Numbered from the stretch's first letter, positions 14,799 to 23,960 are shown. The stretch: 64,000 nucleotides of DNA from Pontibacter lucknowensis (GCF_900156415.1 NZ_FTNM01000003.1:124001-188000); one strand, 5' to 3'. The notes: generated by a model not told the origin, from the sequence alone. Translations and numbers: made by a program.

Positions 14799-16070
14799 CT
14801 ACAACGCCGGCAATACCTTCGCCTTCACTTCCCCAAATCCAACTCTAATCCCATTCCGCTCCGCGAAGCCACGCATGATCACGGTATCATAATCGTTGAT
14901 AAACTTGCGCTCTGAACCGTCGGAGAGCTCGATAGGCTGGGTGCCGCGCCAGGTGAGTTCGAGCATGGAGCCGTAGGAGGTCTTGTCGGGGCCGCTGATG
15001 GTGCCGGAGGCGTACATGTCGCCTACCTGTATGTTGCAGCCGTTGCTGCTCTGGTGGGCCAGCTGCTGGTTCATGTTCCAGTACATGTGCTTGAAGTTGG
15101 AGCGGCAGATGCTGTTTTCCTGTCCATCCTCTGGCTGTAGCAATACCTCCAGGTTAATGTCGTAGTTATGATCGCCATGGAAATCGAGGTATGGCAGCGG
15201 CTTTGGATCCTGTACAGGGCCTTTCACACGGAATGGCTCCAGGGCATCCAGCGTCACAACCCAGGGTGAGATAGAAGAGGCAAAGCTCTTAGCCAGGAAG
15301 GGCCCCAAAGGGACATACTCCCAGGTTTGCATGTCGCGGGCGGACCAGTCGTTAAACAACACCAGGCCGAAGATGTAGTCGTCTGCTTCGTCCGGGCTGA
15401 TCATGTCACCAAGCCTTGTCTCGCGGCCGGTGATAAAAGCTACTTCCAGCTCAAAATCGAGCAGGCGGGATGGACCGAAGGTAGGGGCAGCGGCATCAGG
15501 TGCTTTGGTTTGCCCGTTGGGGCGGCGGATGTCTGTACCTGATACGATGATAGAAGAGGCGCGACCATGGTAACCGATCGGGATGTGTTTCCAGTTGGGC
15601 AGCAGCGCATTTTTCGGGTCCCGGAACATGGTGCCTACGTTGGTGGCGTGCTCGATGCTGGAATAAAAGTCGGTGTAGTTACCCACTTTTACGGGCATCA
15701 GCATACGCACATCACTTTGCTTGATCAGGCATTCCTGCATCAGTCTGCTGTTACCACTGATTTCGTCATTGTCGTTGCGGAGAAGCTCCGACACACGGTT
15801 GCGCACAGCCCGCCACATCGGTTTTCCCAGCGCGATAAAGTCGTTCAGGTATGGACGGTGGAATACGGTTGGGTCAACATCAAGGAGCTCGAACAGATTA
15901 TGCTGGGCGACAGCACAAAGATCGAGCACGTAGTCGCCGATGGCTACACCTACACGCGGGTCTTTTGTAGCTGACTCGAATATACCGAATGGAAGGTTCT
16001 GTATCGGGAAGTCGCTCTCAGGAGATATTTCGATCCAGGAATGCAAGGCGGGGTCGTTCGCTTTTATCAT
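14799..16070 (-). CDS. fahA: Fumarylacetoacetase
   Basis: A 423-residue full-length FAH that hydrolyses 4-fumarylacetoacetate to fumarate and acetoacetate, the last step of tyrosine and homogentisate breakdown in the cytoplasm. The N-terminal SH3-like domain covers about residues 15-120. The catalytic domain carries PIGYHGRASSIIVSGTDIRRPNGQ, the metal ligands in FELEVAFITG, LVLFNDWSARDMQTWEYVPLGPFLAKSF, and GDMYASGTISGP. A -7 box TATATTTG lies 26 nt upstream. No other tyrosine-degradation gene is next to it. A GC-rich terminator ends the unit. Confidence 0.96.
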   Translation of the reverse strand: MIKANDPALHSWIEISPESDFPIQNLPFGIFESATKDPRVGVAIGDYVLDLCAVAQHNLFELLDVDPTVFHRPYLNDFIALGKPMWRAVRNRVSELLRNDNDEISGNSRLMQECLIKQSDVRMLMPVKVGNYTDFYSSIEHATNVGTMFRDPKNALLPNWKHIPIGYHGRASSIIVSGTDIRRPNGQTKAPDAAAPTFGPSRLLDFELEVAFITGRETRLGDMISPDEADDYIFGLVLFNDWSARDMQTWEYVPLGPFLAKSFASSISPWVVTLDALEPFRVKGPVQDPKPLPYLDFHGDHNYDINLEVLLQPEDGQENSICRSNFKHMYWNMNQQLAHQSSNGCNIQVGDMYASGTISGPDKTSYGSMLELTWRGTQPIELSDGSERKFINDYDTVIMRGFAERNGIRVGFGEVKAKVLPAL

Positions 16071-16096
16071 AGTGCAAGAAAATCTGGGTTGTTAGA

Positions 16097-16104
16097 CAAA
16101 TATA
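16097..16104 (-). promoter_or_regulatory. -7 element TATATTTG upstream of fahA
   Basis: A TAnnTTTG match on the minus strand, 26 nt before the ATG. No clear -33 TTTG. Confidence 0.5.
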
Positions 16105-16190
16105 GGGATTTTGAGGGGTATGGGAAAGGTGGTAATAAGATATGCTGTAGGTTTAGAGAAAATGTAATTTATACCTACCCTGTTTGAACA

Positions 16191-16312
16191 CACTCGCTCG
16201 CGTCCCGCGAGTGTGAGCTATACTGCGGACTCCGGCCACTTTTTAATGTACTTTCACACAAGTGGCGGGACGCCACCAGATAACTCACACTCGCGGGACG
16301 CGAGCGAGGGCA
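16191..16312. repeat. CTCGCTCGCG inverted-repeat element, copy 1
   Basis: Perfect 25-bp terminal inverted repeats at 16193-16217 and 16284-16308 (CTCGCTCGCGTCCCGCGAGT...). The inside holds AAGTGGCGGGACGCCACCA and GCGGACTCCGGCCACTT, in the orientation opposite to copies 2 and 3. Together with the fahA promoter and the nfu terminator it fills the 359-bp gap. Confidence 0.88.
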
Positions 16313-16352
16313 CAGGATTCTTAGTTTAATGTACCACTTCGCAGCACCATAC

Positions 16353-16391
16353 AAAAAAAGCAGGTACTGATTTCTCAGCACCTGCTTTAAG
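16353..16391 (-). terminator. Terminator after nfu
   Basis: On the minus strand AAGCAGGTGCTGA/TCAGTACCTGCTT (one G-T pair) is followed by TTTTT. Confidence 0.85.
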
Positions 16392-16429
16392 TAAATACTC
16401 TTTATTAGAAAATTTTATCTCTACATAGC

Positions 16430-16696
16430 CTAAGCCAGCGGCGTCACATTCACAGCCTCTACAGCTCTGATTTCTGGTACAGCTTTGAGTACCGACTGCT
16501 CTACACCTGCTTTAAGTGTCATGGTAGACATCGGGCAGGTGCCACAGGCGCCAAGTAGCTCCAGTTTCAGGGTCATATCATCGGTTACTTCAAGCACCTT
16601 CACGTTGCCGCCGTCAGCTTCCAGGTAGGGCCTGATCTGGTCGAGGGCACTTTCGATGCGAAGTAAAAAATCGTTGTCAACGTTAATGGTTGCCAT
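16430..16696 (-). CDS. nfu: NifU-type iron-sulfur scaffold domain protein
   Basis: An 88-residue protein consisting only of the C-terminal NifU domain. It carries a transient [4Fe-4S] cluster to client proteins in the cytoplasm. The cluster ligands are the paired Cys of LGACGTCPMSTMTLK, and IRPYLEADGGNVKVLEV is the usual lead-in. It follows the Mrp ATPase by 5 nt on the same strand, so the two iron-sulfur assembly proteins are co-transcribed, and a terminator follows. Length is normal for stand-alone Nfu of this type. Confidence 0.93.
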   Translation of the reverse strand: MATINVDNDFLLRIESALDQIRPYLEADGGNVKVLEVTDDMTLKLELLGACGTCPMSTMTLKAGVEQSVLKAVPEIRAVEAVNVTPLA

Positions 16697-16701
16697 CTGT
16701 C

Positions 16702-17805
16702 TTAGCTTTTAATTTCTACTGGTTGTGTTTTGGCCAAAGTCGCATTTCGAACAGATACCTGCTGGGCAACAGCCTGGGCCAACTCTCTGAAAACACCGGA
16801 AGCCGGAGAATCGTTCTGCAAGGCCACCGGAGTTCCTTCATCGCCGCACTCGCGTATGCCTTGCACCAGTGGTACCTGGCCTAATACCGGCACATCAAAT
16901 TTCCTGGCCAGGTTCTGTCCGCCCTCCTGTCCGAAGATGTAGTACTTGTTCTCCGGAAGTTCAGCAGGCGTAAAGTAGGCCATGTTCTCGACTACACCCA
17001 GCACCGGCACATTGATCTGCGGCTGGCGGAACATCTGCAAGCCTTTCTGCGCGTCAGCAATGGCTACTTTTTGAGGCGTCGTTACAATCACAGCACCCGT
17101 TACCGGCAGCACCTGCACCATGGTCAGATGGATGTCGGAAGTGCCCGGAGGAAGGTCGAGTAGCAGGTAGTCCAGTTCACCCCATTCTACTTCGCTGATA
17201 AATTGTTTCAGGGCAGAGCTCGCCATAGGGCCTCTCCAGATCACGGCATGATCAGGAGGCGTCAGGAAACCGATCGACATCAGCTTCACGCCATATTTCT
17301 CAACCGGAATGATGTAGTTTTTGCCATGGTCGCCTTGCACCATGCTCGGGCGCTGGTCTTCTACACCAAACATAGTAGGTATAGACGGACCAAAAATGTC
17401 GGCATCGATCAAACCAACCTTTGCGCCTGACTGCGCCAGGGCAATGGCCAGGTTGCTCGTCACAGTAGACTTGCCAACACCGCCTTTACCGGAGGCAATG
17501 GCGATGATGTTTTTTACGCCGGTAAGTACCTCGCTACTGCCTGCACGGCCGGAAGTGACGCGGGAAGTCATGTTCACGGTCACTTCTGCCTCCTTGTCTA
17601 CCATGGTATGGATAGCGCGGATGCAGGCATTGCGGATCAGGTCTTTAAGTGGGCAGGCTGGTGTAGTGAGGATCACGGTAAAGCTCACGTTCTTTCCATC
17701 CACCTGCACATCCTCGATCATGTTGAGTGTCACCAGGTCCTTGCCCAGGTCCGGTTCCTCGACATAGCTGAGGGCTTTTAGTATATCTTCTTTTGTAATT
17801 GCCAT
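16702..17805 (-). CDS. mrp: Mrp/ApbC iron-sulfur carrier ATPase
   Basis: A 367-residue P-loop protein that carries and delivers Fe-S clusters. Residues 1-95 form the MIP18/DUF59 domain (ALSYVEEPDLGKDLV..TPACPLKDLIR). The ATPase domain has the deviant Walker A in ASGKGGVGKSTVTSNLA, then GLIDADIFGPSIP, and LLLDLPPGTSDIHL. Many Mrp proteins have a C-x-x-C after the VENM motif; here the stretch reads VENMAYFTPAELPENKYYIFG with no cysteines, which I recall as usual in Bacteroidota. It is co-transcribed with nfu. A perfect -7 box TATCTTTG lies upstream. Confidence 0.95.
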   Translation of the reverse strand: MAITKEDILKALSYVEEPDLGKDLVTLNMIEDVQVDGKNVSFTVILTTPACPLKDLIRNACIRAIHTMVDKEAEVTVNMTSRVTSGRAGSSEVLTGVKNIIAIASGKGGVGKSTVTSNLAIALAQSGAKVGLIDADIFGPSIPTMFGVEDQRPSMVQGDHGKNYIIPVEKYGVKLMSIGFLTPPDHAVIWRGPMASSALKQFISEVEWGELDYLLLDLPPGTSDIHLTMVQVLPVTGAVIVTTPQKVAIADAQKGLQMFRQPQINVPVLGVVENMAYFTPAELPENKYYIFGQEGGQNLARKFDVPVLGQVPLVQGIRECGDEGTPVALQNDSPASGVFRELAQAVAQQVSVRNATLAKTQPVEIKS

Positions 17806-17832
17806 AGTATTAACAGCTTTTGTAAAGCCTTA

Positions 17833-17840
17833 CAAAGATA
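17833..17840 (-). promoter_or_regulatory. -7 element TATCTTTG upstream of mrp-nfu
   Basis: An exact TAnnTTTG match on the minus strand, 27 nt before the mrp ATG. Confidence 0.6.
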
Positions 17841-17978
17841 CAAACAAAAAAACTTTAAACATGATTTAGGGATGCTTATTGCGCTCGTTAACAGCACTGC
17901 TTATACCGCAAGTTTAGCGCAAGTGCAACTTGCGGGTTATAAAGGGGGCGGAGAGGTAGAACGCTCTATCTCCTGCTT

Positions 17979-18021
17979 AATCCTGAAAATCTTTTAATCC
18001 TGAAAATCCTGATTCTGACAA
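17979..18021. repeat. AATCCTG-type repeat, copy 2
   Basis: AATCCTGAAAATCTTTTAAT then CCTGAAAATCCTGATTCTGACA, directly upstream of the dnaG promoter box. A small hairpin CCGCAAGTT/AACTTGCGG lies just before it at about 17907-17938. Confidence 0.75.
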
Positions 18022-18028
18022 TAAACTT

Positions 18029-18036
18029 TATCTTTG
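18029..18036 (+). promoter_or_regulatory. -7 element TATCTTTG upstream of dnaG
   Basis: An exact TAnnTTTG match 22 nt before the ATG, starting 8 nt after the AATCCTG repeat. Confidence 0.6.
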
Positions 18037-18058
18037 TCATCCCATATTCCTTTACCCC

Positions 18059-19987
18059 ATGTCCCTGATCCCAAAAGAAGTAGTTGACCAGATCCTTGCC
18101 CAGGCCGATATAGCGGAAGTGGTGGGGGATTTTGTCTCGCTCAAGAAGAAGGGGCAGAATCTGTGGGCCTGTTGTCCTTTCCATCACGAGAAGTCACCGT
18201 CTTTCTCAGTTTCACCTGCTAAAGGCATTTACAAGTGCTTTGGCTGCGGCAAGGCGGGCAACTCAGTGCAGTTTATCATGGATGTGGAAGGCACCAGCTT
18301 TCCGGAGGCGCTCAAGTACCTGGCCAAAAAGTATGGCATTGAAGTGCCGGAAGACCAGCCGAACCCCGAGTACGCCAAAGAACAGAGTGAGCGGGATAGC
18401 CTGTACATCGTTTCTGATTTTGCCAGCAAACATTACCAGCAGCTGTTGCACAGCCATGATGAAGGCTCCATTGGGCAGTCTTACCTGAAGGAGCGGGGGT
18501 TGAGCGGTAACACTATTCGGAAGTTCGAGCTGGGGTATAGCCTTGATGCCTGGTCTGACCTGACCGATGCTGCCCTAAAGGCAGGGTATAAGCAAAAGTA
18601 CCTGGAGGCAACGGGACTGACCATCGCAAAAGAGGACGGCAAAAAGTACGATCGTTTCCGGGGACGTGTCATGTTCCCGATCCATAATATATCGGGGCGT
18701 GTCATCGGTTTTGGTGCCCGTACGCTCAAAAGCAACGACAAGAAGAGCCCGAAGTACCTCAATTCCCCTGAGTCGGAGATTTACCACAAGAGCAACGTGC
18801 TCTATGGCATGTACCAGGCCCGGCAGGCGATTCGCATGCAGGACATGTGTTACATGGTGGAGGGCTACCTCGATGTGCTGTCGCTGCACCAGGGCGGCAT
18901 TGAGAACGTGGTGGCCTCTTCGGGTACTTCACTCACCGAGGGACAGATCAAGCTCATTGCCCGCTATACCCAGAACATCACGGTACTGTACGACGGCGAC
19001 GCCGCAGGTATAAAAGCTTCACTGCGCGGCATTGACCTGATCCTGGAGAATGGCCTGAATGTGAACGTGGTCACTTTTCCGGCTGGTGAAGACCCGGATT
19101 CCTATATCCACAAGGTAGGAGACGAGAAGTTCAAAGCCTATGTGGCGGAGCATGCGCAGGATTTCATCTCGTTCAAGACCAGTCTGTATGCCGAAGAGTC
19201 CAAAGGCAATCCGGTGAAAAAGGCAGAGGCGATACGCGAGATCGTGACTTCTATTTCCAAGATCCCGGACCCCATCAAGCGGACGGTGTTCTTCCGTAGT
19301 TGCAGCCTGATCTTCGATATTGATGAGCAATTGCTGATATCGGAGTACAACAAGATGCACCTGCAGGAGCGCCAGCAAAAGCAGCAGCGCACAGGTAGTC
19401 CGGAAGATCTGGCAGAGGCGGAAGCCTACGAGGCAGAGCAGATGGAGGCTGAAAAGCCAGCCACGGAAGCCGATAGCCTGAAACGCTACGAACGGGAAAT
19501 TGTGCGGATGCTGCTGAACTACCCTGACAAAGTGCTGGTGGATGGACAGAACACCTGCCAGTATATGCTGGAGCAGCTGGAGGATGTAGAATTCAGGACG
19601 CCGCTGTACGCCCGCCTGATCGAGGTGGTAAAAGAGAAGTTGCAACAAAGTGTTATACCTTCGGCAGAGGACTTTATCAACTATCCAGACCAGGAAATAC
19701 GAACCGAAGCAACCAACCTGCTATCGGACCCCTACGAGCTTTCCCACAACTGGGAAACACACCAGATTTACGTTCCTCACGAGTCAGATCTGCTGCCCTA
19801 CGGCGCAGAGCGGGCCGTGCTACGCCTGAAGTGGCGCAACGTGCAACTGCTTATGAAAACTGAAATGGAAAAGCTCCGCCTCGTTACCGACCCAACCGAG
19901 CAGGACCGCGTACTCCAGGTCATCTTCCAGCTCAAATCCTTCGAGAAGCAAATTGGAGATCTTTTGGGGATTGTGGTTAATAAGTAG
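18059..19987 (+). CDS. dnaG: DNA primase
   Basis: A 642-residue primase that makes the RNA primers for replication. The N-terminal CHC2 zinc finger uses C39, a His at 42/43, C60 and C63 (WACCPFHHEKSPSFS..YKCFGCG). The catalytic core with the TOPRIM fold spans about 125-370, with MVEGYLDVLSLHQGG supplying the Glu and VLYDGDAAGIKAS the D-x-D. The C-terminal third (from about 430) is helical and charged, as expected for the helicase-binding region. Unlike many bacteria, it is not beside rpsU or rpoD. Next comes ribBA on the same strand with its own promoter box. Confidence 0.97.
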   Translation: MSLIPKEVVDQILAQADIAEVVGDFVSLKKKGQNLWACCPFHHEKSPSFSVSPAKGIYKCFGCGKAGNSVQFIMDVEGTSFPEALKYLAKKYGIEVPEDQPNPEYAKEQSERDSLYIVSDFASKHYQQLLHSHDEGSIGQSYLKERGLSGNTIRKFELGYSLDAWSDLTDAALKAGYKQKYLEATGLTIAKEDGKKYDRFRGRVMFPIHNISGRVIGFGARTLKSNDKKSPKYLNSPESEIYHKSNVLYGMYQARQAIRMQDMCYMVEGYLDVLSLHQGGIENVVASSGTSLTEGQIKLIARYTQNITVLYDGDAAGIKASLRGIDLILENGLNVNVVTFPAGEDPDSYIHKVGDEKFKAYVAEHAQDFISFKTSLYAEESKGNPVKKAEAIREIVTSISKIPDPIKRTVFFRSCSLIFDIDEQLLISEYNKMHLQERQQKQQRTGSPEDLAEAEAYEAEQMEAEKPATEADSLKRYEREIVRMLLNYPDKVLVDGQNTCQYMLEQLEDVEFRTPLYARLIEVVKEKLQQSVIPSAEDFINYPDQEIRTEATNLLSDPYELSHNWETHQIYVPHESDLLPYGAERAVLRLKWRNVQLLMKTEMEKLRLVTDPTEQDRVLQVIFQLKSFEKQIGDLLGIVVNK

Positions 19988-20049
19988 AAAGGAATACTTA
20001 GTAGAGAGATTGTGTTATGAAATAAGAAGGCAATGCGGTATAAACTTTT

Positions 20050-20057
20050 TACCTTTG
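20050..20057 (+). promoter_or_regulatory. -7 element TACCTTTG upstream of ribBA
   Basis: A TAnnTTTG match 70 nt before the ribBA ATG. The leader contains two close AGGTATA repeats and no recognisable FMN riboswitch. Confidence 0.5.
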
Positions 20058-20127
20058 CAGCGCATTTCATAGTATAGACAATCACCTTGCTGATAACCAC
20101 AGGTATAGCAGGTATATGGAGTAACAC

Positions 20128-21369
20128 ATGGAAACTAATTCACTTGAGCCAATTAAGCTCGATTTAATAGAAGATGCGATTGAGGACATCCGCCAGGGTA
20201 AGATCATTATTGTGGTGGATGACGACGACCGTGAAAACGAAGGTGACTTTATCTGCGCGGCAGAAATGGTGACACCGGAGATCATCAACTTCATGGCGAC
20301 ACACGGCCGTGGTCTGGTCTGTGCGCCTCTTACAGAGGAGCGCTGCGATGAACTGGGGCTGGAATTGATGGTGGGCCGAAACACGGCTTTGCATGCCACA
20401 CCGTTTACAGTATCCGTTGACCTGATCGGGCACGGCTGTACCACCGGTATATCCGCCTCTGACCGTGCCAAAACCATTCAGGCCCTGGTCGACCCCAACA
20501 CAGATCCAAATGCGCTTGGCAAACCAGGACACATTTTCCCGCTTAAAGCGAAGAAAGAAGGTGTGCTGCGTCGTCCGGGCCACACAGAGGCTGCCGTTGA
20601 CCTGGCCCGCCTGGCTGGACTTGCACCAGCTGGCGTGCTGATAGAGATCATGAACGAAGACGGCACCATGGCCCGCCTGCCGGATCTGGTGAAAGTAGCG
20701 GAGCGTTTCAACCTGAAGCTTATCTCAATTAAAGACCTGGTAGAGTACCGCCTGAAGAAGGAAAGCCTGATCGACCGCGAGATTGCAGTGGAACTGCCTA
20801 CCGATTTCGGTAACTTTGACCTGTATGCCTTCACACAGCGCAGCAACGGTGCCAAGCACCTGGCCCTGGTGAAAGGAGACTGGAAAGATGACGAGCCTGT
20901 ACTGGTGCGCGTACACTCTTCCTGCGTGACGGGTGATATCTTCGGATCATGCCGTTGCGACTGCGGTCCGCAGCTGCACGAAGCCATGCGCATGGTAGAG
21001 CGCGAAGGCAAAGGCGTAATCGTGTACATGAACCAGGAAGGTCGTGGCATCGGGCTGATCAACAAACTGAAGGCCTACAAACTGCAGGAGCAGGGCCGTG
21101 ATACCGTGGAGGCTAACCTGGAGCTTGGCTTCGGCATGGACGACCGCGACTATGGCGTAGGTGCCCAGATTTTACGTGACTTGGGTGTAACAAAAATGCG
21201 CCTGATCACAAACAACCCGAAGAAGCGCGTTGGCCTGATCGGTTATGGACTGGAGGTAGTGGAAAATGTGCCGATAGAAATCGCGCCGAATCCGCATAAC
21301 CAGAGCTACCTGACCACCAAGCGCGACAAATTGGGGCACGAGATCCTGAAAAATACGGTTGTGCGCTAA
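20128..21369 (+). CDS. ribBA: Bifunctional DHBP synthase / GTP cyclohydrolase II
   Basis: A 413-residue fusion catalysing two entry reactions of riboflavin synthesis: ribulose 5-phosphate to 3,4-dihydroxy-2-butanone 4-phosphate, and GTP to the diaminopyrimidine. The RibB half (about 1-205) has [18 protein letters not shown], the acidic metal and substrate loop, and HTEAAVDL. The RibA half (about 210-405) has the zinc cysteines in [15 protein letters not shown] and the GTP-binding and catalytic stretch [10 protein letters not shown]. All key residues of both activities are present, so the fusion is likely fully active. It is a single-gene unit closed by a terminator. Confidence 0.96.
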   Translation: METNSLEPIKLDLIEDAIEDIRQGKIIIVVDDDDRENEGDFICAAEMVTPEIINFMATHGRGLVCAPLTEERCDELGLELMVGRNTALHATPFTVSVDLIGHGCTTGISASDRAKTIQALVDPNTDPNALGKPGHIFPLKAKKEGVLRRPGHTEAAVDLARLAGLAPAGVLIEIMNEDGTMARLPDLVKVAERFNLKLISIKDLVEYRLKKESLIDREIAVELPTDFGNFDLYAFTQRSNGAKHLALVKGDWKDDEPVLVRVHSSCVTGDIFGSCRCDCGPQLHEAMRMVEREGKGVIVYMNQEGRGIGLINKLKAYKLQEQGRDTVEANLELGFGMDDRDYGVGAQILRDLGVTKMRLITNNPKKRVGLIGYGLEVVENVPIEIAPNPHNQSYLTTKRDKLGHEILKNTVVR

Positions 21370-21393
21370 GCAGCCTTAAATAACTGAACAGAG

Positions 21394-21423
21394 AGCCCGT
21401 ACCGCCAGGTACGGGCTTTTTTT
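21394..21423 (+). terminator. Terminator after ribBA
   Basis: A 10-bp stem AGCCCGTACC/GGTACGGGCT with loop GCCA, then seven T. Confidence 0.92.
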
Positions 21424-21578
21424 GTACAAGCCGCTGGAGCGTAGGTTAATAATTATTTCGTGAAAGGTCTATCCCGCTTCTGTTTTCTTACGTTATGAAT
21501 TGTATGTAATCTTTTGTGAAACAATAGGTTAGGTAGGTGGTTTTATAATAGGTTGTTCACAATTTTAACGTTTTGCTA

Positions 21579-22256
21579 ATGAAAAGACTGAGTACCAAAT
21601 ATTTGTTTTTTGCATTATTAGTGGCATTTGCCTGCGAAAGTAGATGGGGTTGGGCACAAATGCGGGAAGGATTTGACACAGAGCGATGGCTGTATGGAAA
21701 AGTTGTACTGACCAGCGGAGACAGTTTGCAGGGGGCAGTGATTTATCATCCGGCAAAAGATGTTGTGCAAATAGCATCAGAAGACGGCACTATCAATTCT
21801 CTTTCAGCTGTCAATGTCAGCCATTTTATGATCAGCGGTGTTTATGATGGCAAGCCACAGATCTTTCGCTCACTGCCCTGGAACAGAGGGAGCTTTCAGA
21901 GTGATTTTAGGGTACCGGTATTCTTCGAGCAGATAAATCAGGGGGAACTCATGCTCATGAAAAGATATGTGGGCGTGACAGCTGCGAAAGGTGAACAGCA
22001 TCAGCAACAGGCAACAGCATCGCTGCAAACACATTATTTCCCGCACTTTGCCACAGCCGGAGACGAACTACAGGAAATTCTGTATGTGATGCTGCCGGAC
22101 GGGGAGATAGTACAACTGCGCAAGCACAAAAAAGACCTGCTTAAGCTTTGCGGTACGCAAGCAGGAAAAGTGAAGCAGTATGTAAAAGCTAATAAGCTTG
22201 ACTACAATAATTCCAAAGACTTACTCAGTATCGTAGACTATTATAATTCACTCTAG
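21579..22256 (+). CDS. Secreted protein of unknown function
   Basis: A 225-residue protein with a clear N-terminal signal peptide (MKRLSTKYLFFALLVAFA, cleavage near WAQ). ATG 21579 is preferred over the in-frame TTG at 21573. The mature part reads GKVVLTSGDSLQGAVIYHPAKDVVQI, like short beta-rich periplasmic proteins of Bacteroidota that start with a 'G-x-V-x-L-x-x-G-D' strand. It includes DGEIVQLRKHKKDLLKL near the end. I do not recognise a named family. It is a lone gene converging on the ABC operon, with only 9 nt between stop codons. Confidence 0.7.
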   Translation: MKRLSTKYLFFALLVAFACESRWGWAQMREGFDTERWLYGKVVLTSGDSLQGAVIYHPAKDVVQIASEDGTINSLSAVNVSHFMISGVYDGKPQIFRSLPWNRGSFQSDFRVPVFFEQINQGELMLMKRYVGVTAAKGEQHQQQATASLQTHYFPHFATAGDELQEILYVMLPDGEIVQLRKHKKDLLKLCGTQAGKVKQYVKANKLDYNNSKDLLSIVDYYNSL

Positions 22257-22265
22257 AACAAAGAC

Positions 22266-23036
22266 TTAGAGGTCACGTAGCCGCACCAGCAGTACAGACG
22301 CCAAAACAAGCACTGCGATATAAAATAGTGCAGGCAGCACAGCCCAGGCCGGACTAAGTGCCATCATGGGGCTGGTGAGGCCATCTATAATCTCCTGCCC
22401 CGGCGTAGGAGTAAGGCTTCCAAACACCTTCATAGGCATAAAACGATCGATATGGTCATCGATCTGGTAATGTATGATGGGCTCCACTATTTTAGACCAG
22501 GCCAGAAAGGCGATGATGGCCAGCCCGCTCTTACGGATCAGAAAGGCAAAGAACATGGCCAGACACATATATCCCACAGCCTGCACAAAGAAGTAGGAGA
22601 GATGATCGATCTTACCAAGTATGGCTCCCATACTGGTGTCGGAGCTGTAAATTAATCCGAAAAACAGGCCCATCACCAGAAGAAACACAGTGGCCAATGC
22701 TGCCAGACCCAGCGAGACGTAAAATTTAGCCAGAACGGCCTCTGTGCGGGAACGCCCGTCTATGACCTGTTGCCTGAGCGTACGATAGCTGTACTCATCC
22801 GTGATCAGCACGATCACCAATATACCCAGGAGCAAATTGAAAAAGTAGGCGACATAAGTGAAGCGCATCCAAAGGTTAGGGAAATCATACAGCGATTTGC
22901 CCAGCGACTGCCCGCCTACCATCATGTTGCTGCTGAAGTAAATCAGCAGTACCTGCAGTAGCACATAGATGGCCATAATTACCCAGAAAGTAAGGTATTG
23001 GAGTATCTTCCTGAGCTCAGTTCTGATCAGATTCAT
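22266..23036 (-). CDS. ABC-2 type transporter permease
   Basis: A 256-residue membrane subunit of an ABC exporter, with about six membrane spans (for example FWVIMAIYVLLQVLLIYF, LLLGILVIVLI, AVLPALFYIAVLVLASVLLV). The start MNLIRTELRKILQYLTF lies 7 nt after the stop of the ATPase gene; a longer frame up to 23201 overlaps the ATPase and lacks family features, so it is rejected. The short cytoplasmic N terminus followed by TFWVIM is typical of the family. It pairs with the preceding ATPase. Substrate is unknown. Confidence 0.87.
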   Translation of the reverse strand: MNLIRTELRKILQYLTFWVIMAIYVLLQVLLIYFSSNMMVGGQSLGKSLYDFPNLWMRFTYVAYFFNLLLGILVIVLITDEYSYRTLRQQVIDGRSRTEAVLAKFYVSLGLAALATVFLLVMGLFFGLIYSSDTSMGAILGKIDHLSYFFVQAVGYMCLAMFFAFLIRKSGLAIIAFLAWSKIVEPIIHYQIDDHIDRFMPMKVFGSLTPTPGQEIIDGLTSPMMALSPAWAVLPALFYIAVLVLASVLLVRLRDL

Positions 23037-23043
23037 GCGGGGC

Positions 23044-23934
23044 TTATTTTTGGGTGATTTCAAGAAACTGCGCCTCCAGGCTTTTGCGGCGCACCAGGAG
23101 CTGGGATAGCACGATGCCCTGTGCGAACATATCGCGGTTGAGGTCGGTGCTGGTATAGCCTTCAGAGAGTGTGAGGCTGACATAATTCTTTTCCTGCGCA
23201 AATTTCACAATGTAGGGCAGGCGCTCTAATAGCTGCAGTACCGGGGCCAACTCATCGGCGCTGATCAGCAGCTGATCCTGCGTGGAGAGGATGTCCCCCA
23301 CCGGACCATTGGCCTTGAGCTTGCCTGCCTGTAGCACGGCTACGTGTGTGCATACCTTCTCTACTTCATCCAGCAAATGACTGGCCAGCAGGATGGTTTT
23401 GCCTTGTGCAGCAATCCGGGTGATCAGGTCACGCACCTCGGCTATACCCTGTGGATCAAGGCCATTGGTCGGCTCATCGAGCACCAGCACCTCCGGATCG
23501 TTGAGCATGGCGGCGGCCAGTGCCAGACGCTGTTTCATACCCAGCGAGAAGCCTTTGAAGGTAGTGTGGCTCCGTGTGCCAAGACCTACCATATCGAGCA
23601 TCTTGTTGATATGCCGGTGGTCTGCCTGCTTGGTGTCGGCCGCTACTTCCAGGTTGGCGCGTGCTGTGAGGTAGGGGTAGAAATTGGGCGTTTCGAGCAG
23701 AGCGCCGACCCTACGCTTCGTTTCGCTGCTTATAGAATCCCCAAACCACTGAAAACTACCGCCGCTCGGCCGGATTACGTCCAGCACCATACCAAGCGTA
23801 GTGGTTTTGCCGCTTCCGTTCGGGCCAAGCAAGCCGTAAATGCTGCCTGCCTTCACCTGCAGAGTCAGCCGGTCCACGGCCTGCAGGCTTCCGTATTTCT
23901 TTGAGAGTTCGTTCAGGTATAGGACTGTTGCCAT
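23044..23934 (-). CDS. ABC transporter ATP-binding protein
   Basis: A 296-residue ATPase that powers the adjacent ABC-2 permease. Walker A is GPNGSGKTTT, the Q-loop region is in GALLETPNFYPYL, the signature is FSLGMKQRLALA, Walker B is VLVLDEPTNGLDPQG, and the H-loop is in LLASHLLDEVEKV. ATG 23934 (MATVLYLNELSKKYG) is chosen because a promoter -7 box (23953-23960) overlaps the longer start. The C-terminal 80 residues form the usual extra domain of drug or bacteriocin-immunity-type exporters. The cargo cannot be read from sequence. Confidence 0.92.
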   Translation of the reverse strand: MATVLYLNELSKKYGSLQAVDRLTLQVKAGSIYGLLGPNGSGKTTTLGMVLDVIRPSGGSFQWFGDSISSETKRRVGALLETPNFYPYLTARANLEVAADTKQADHRHINKMLDMVGLGTRSHTTFKGFSLGMKQRLALAAAMLNDPEVLVLDEPTNGLDPQGIAEVRDLITRIAAQGKTILLASHLLDEVEKVCTHVAVLQAGKLKANGPVGDILSTQDQLLISADELAPVLQLLERLPYIVKFAQEKNYVSLTLSEGYTSTDLNRDMFAQGIVLSQLLVRRKSLEAQFLEITQK

Positions 23935-23952
23935 AGCGGTGAGTCGTTTAGA

Positions 23953-23960
23953 CAAATATA
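23953..23960 (-). promoter_or_regulatory. -7 element TATATTTG upstream of the ABC operon
   Basis: A TAnnTTTG match on the minus strand, 18 nt before ATG 23934. Confidence 0.55.

Noticed and set aside
16191..16312. CRISPR-like array at the CTCGCTCGCG repeats
   Set aside because: The repeats are paired inverted ends far apart in the genome, not direct repeats with spacers, and no cas gene is present.
20058..20127. FMN riboswitch before ribBA
   Set aside because: The leader is only about 70 nt and shows none of the conserved FMN-aptamer helices.
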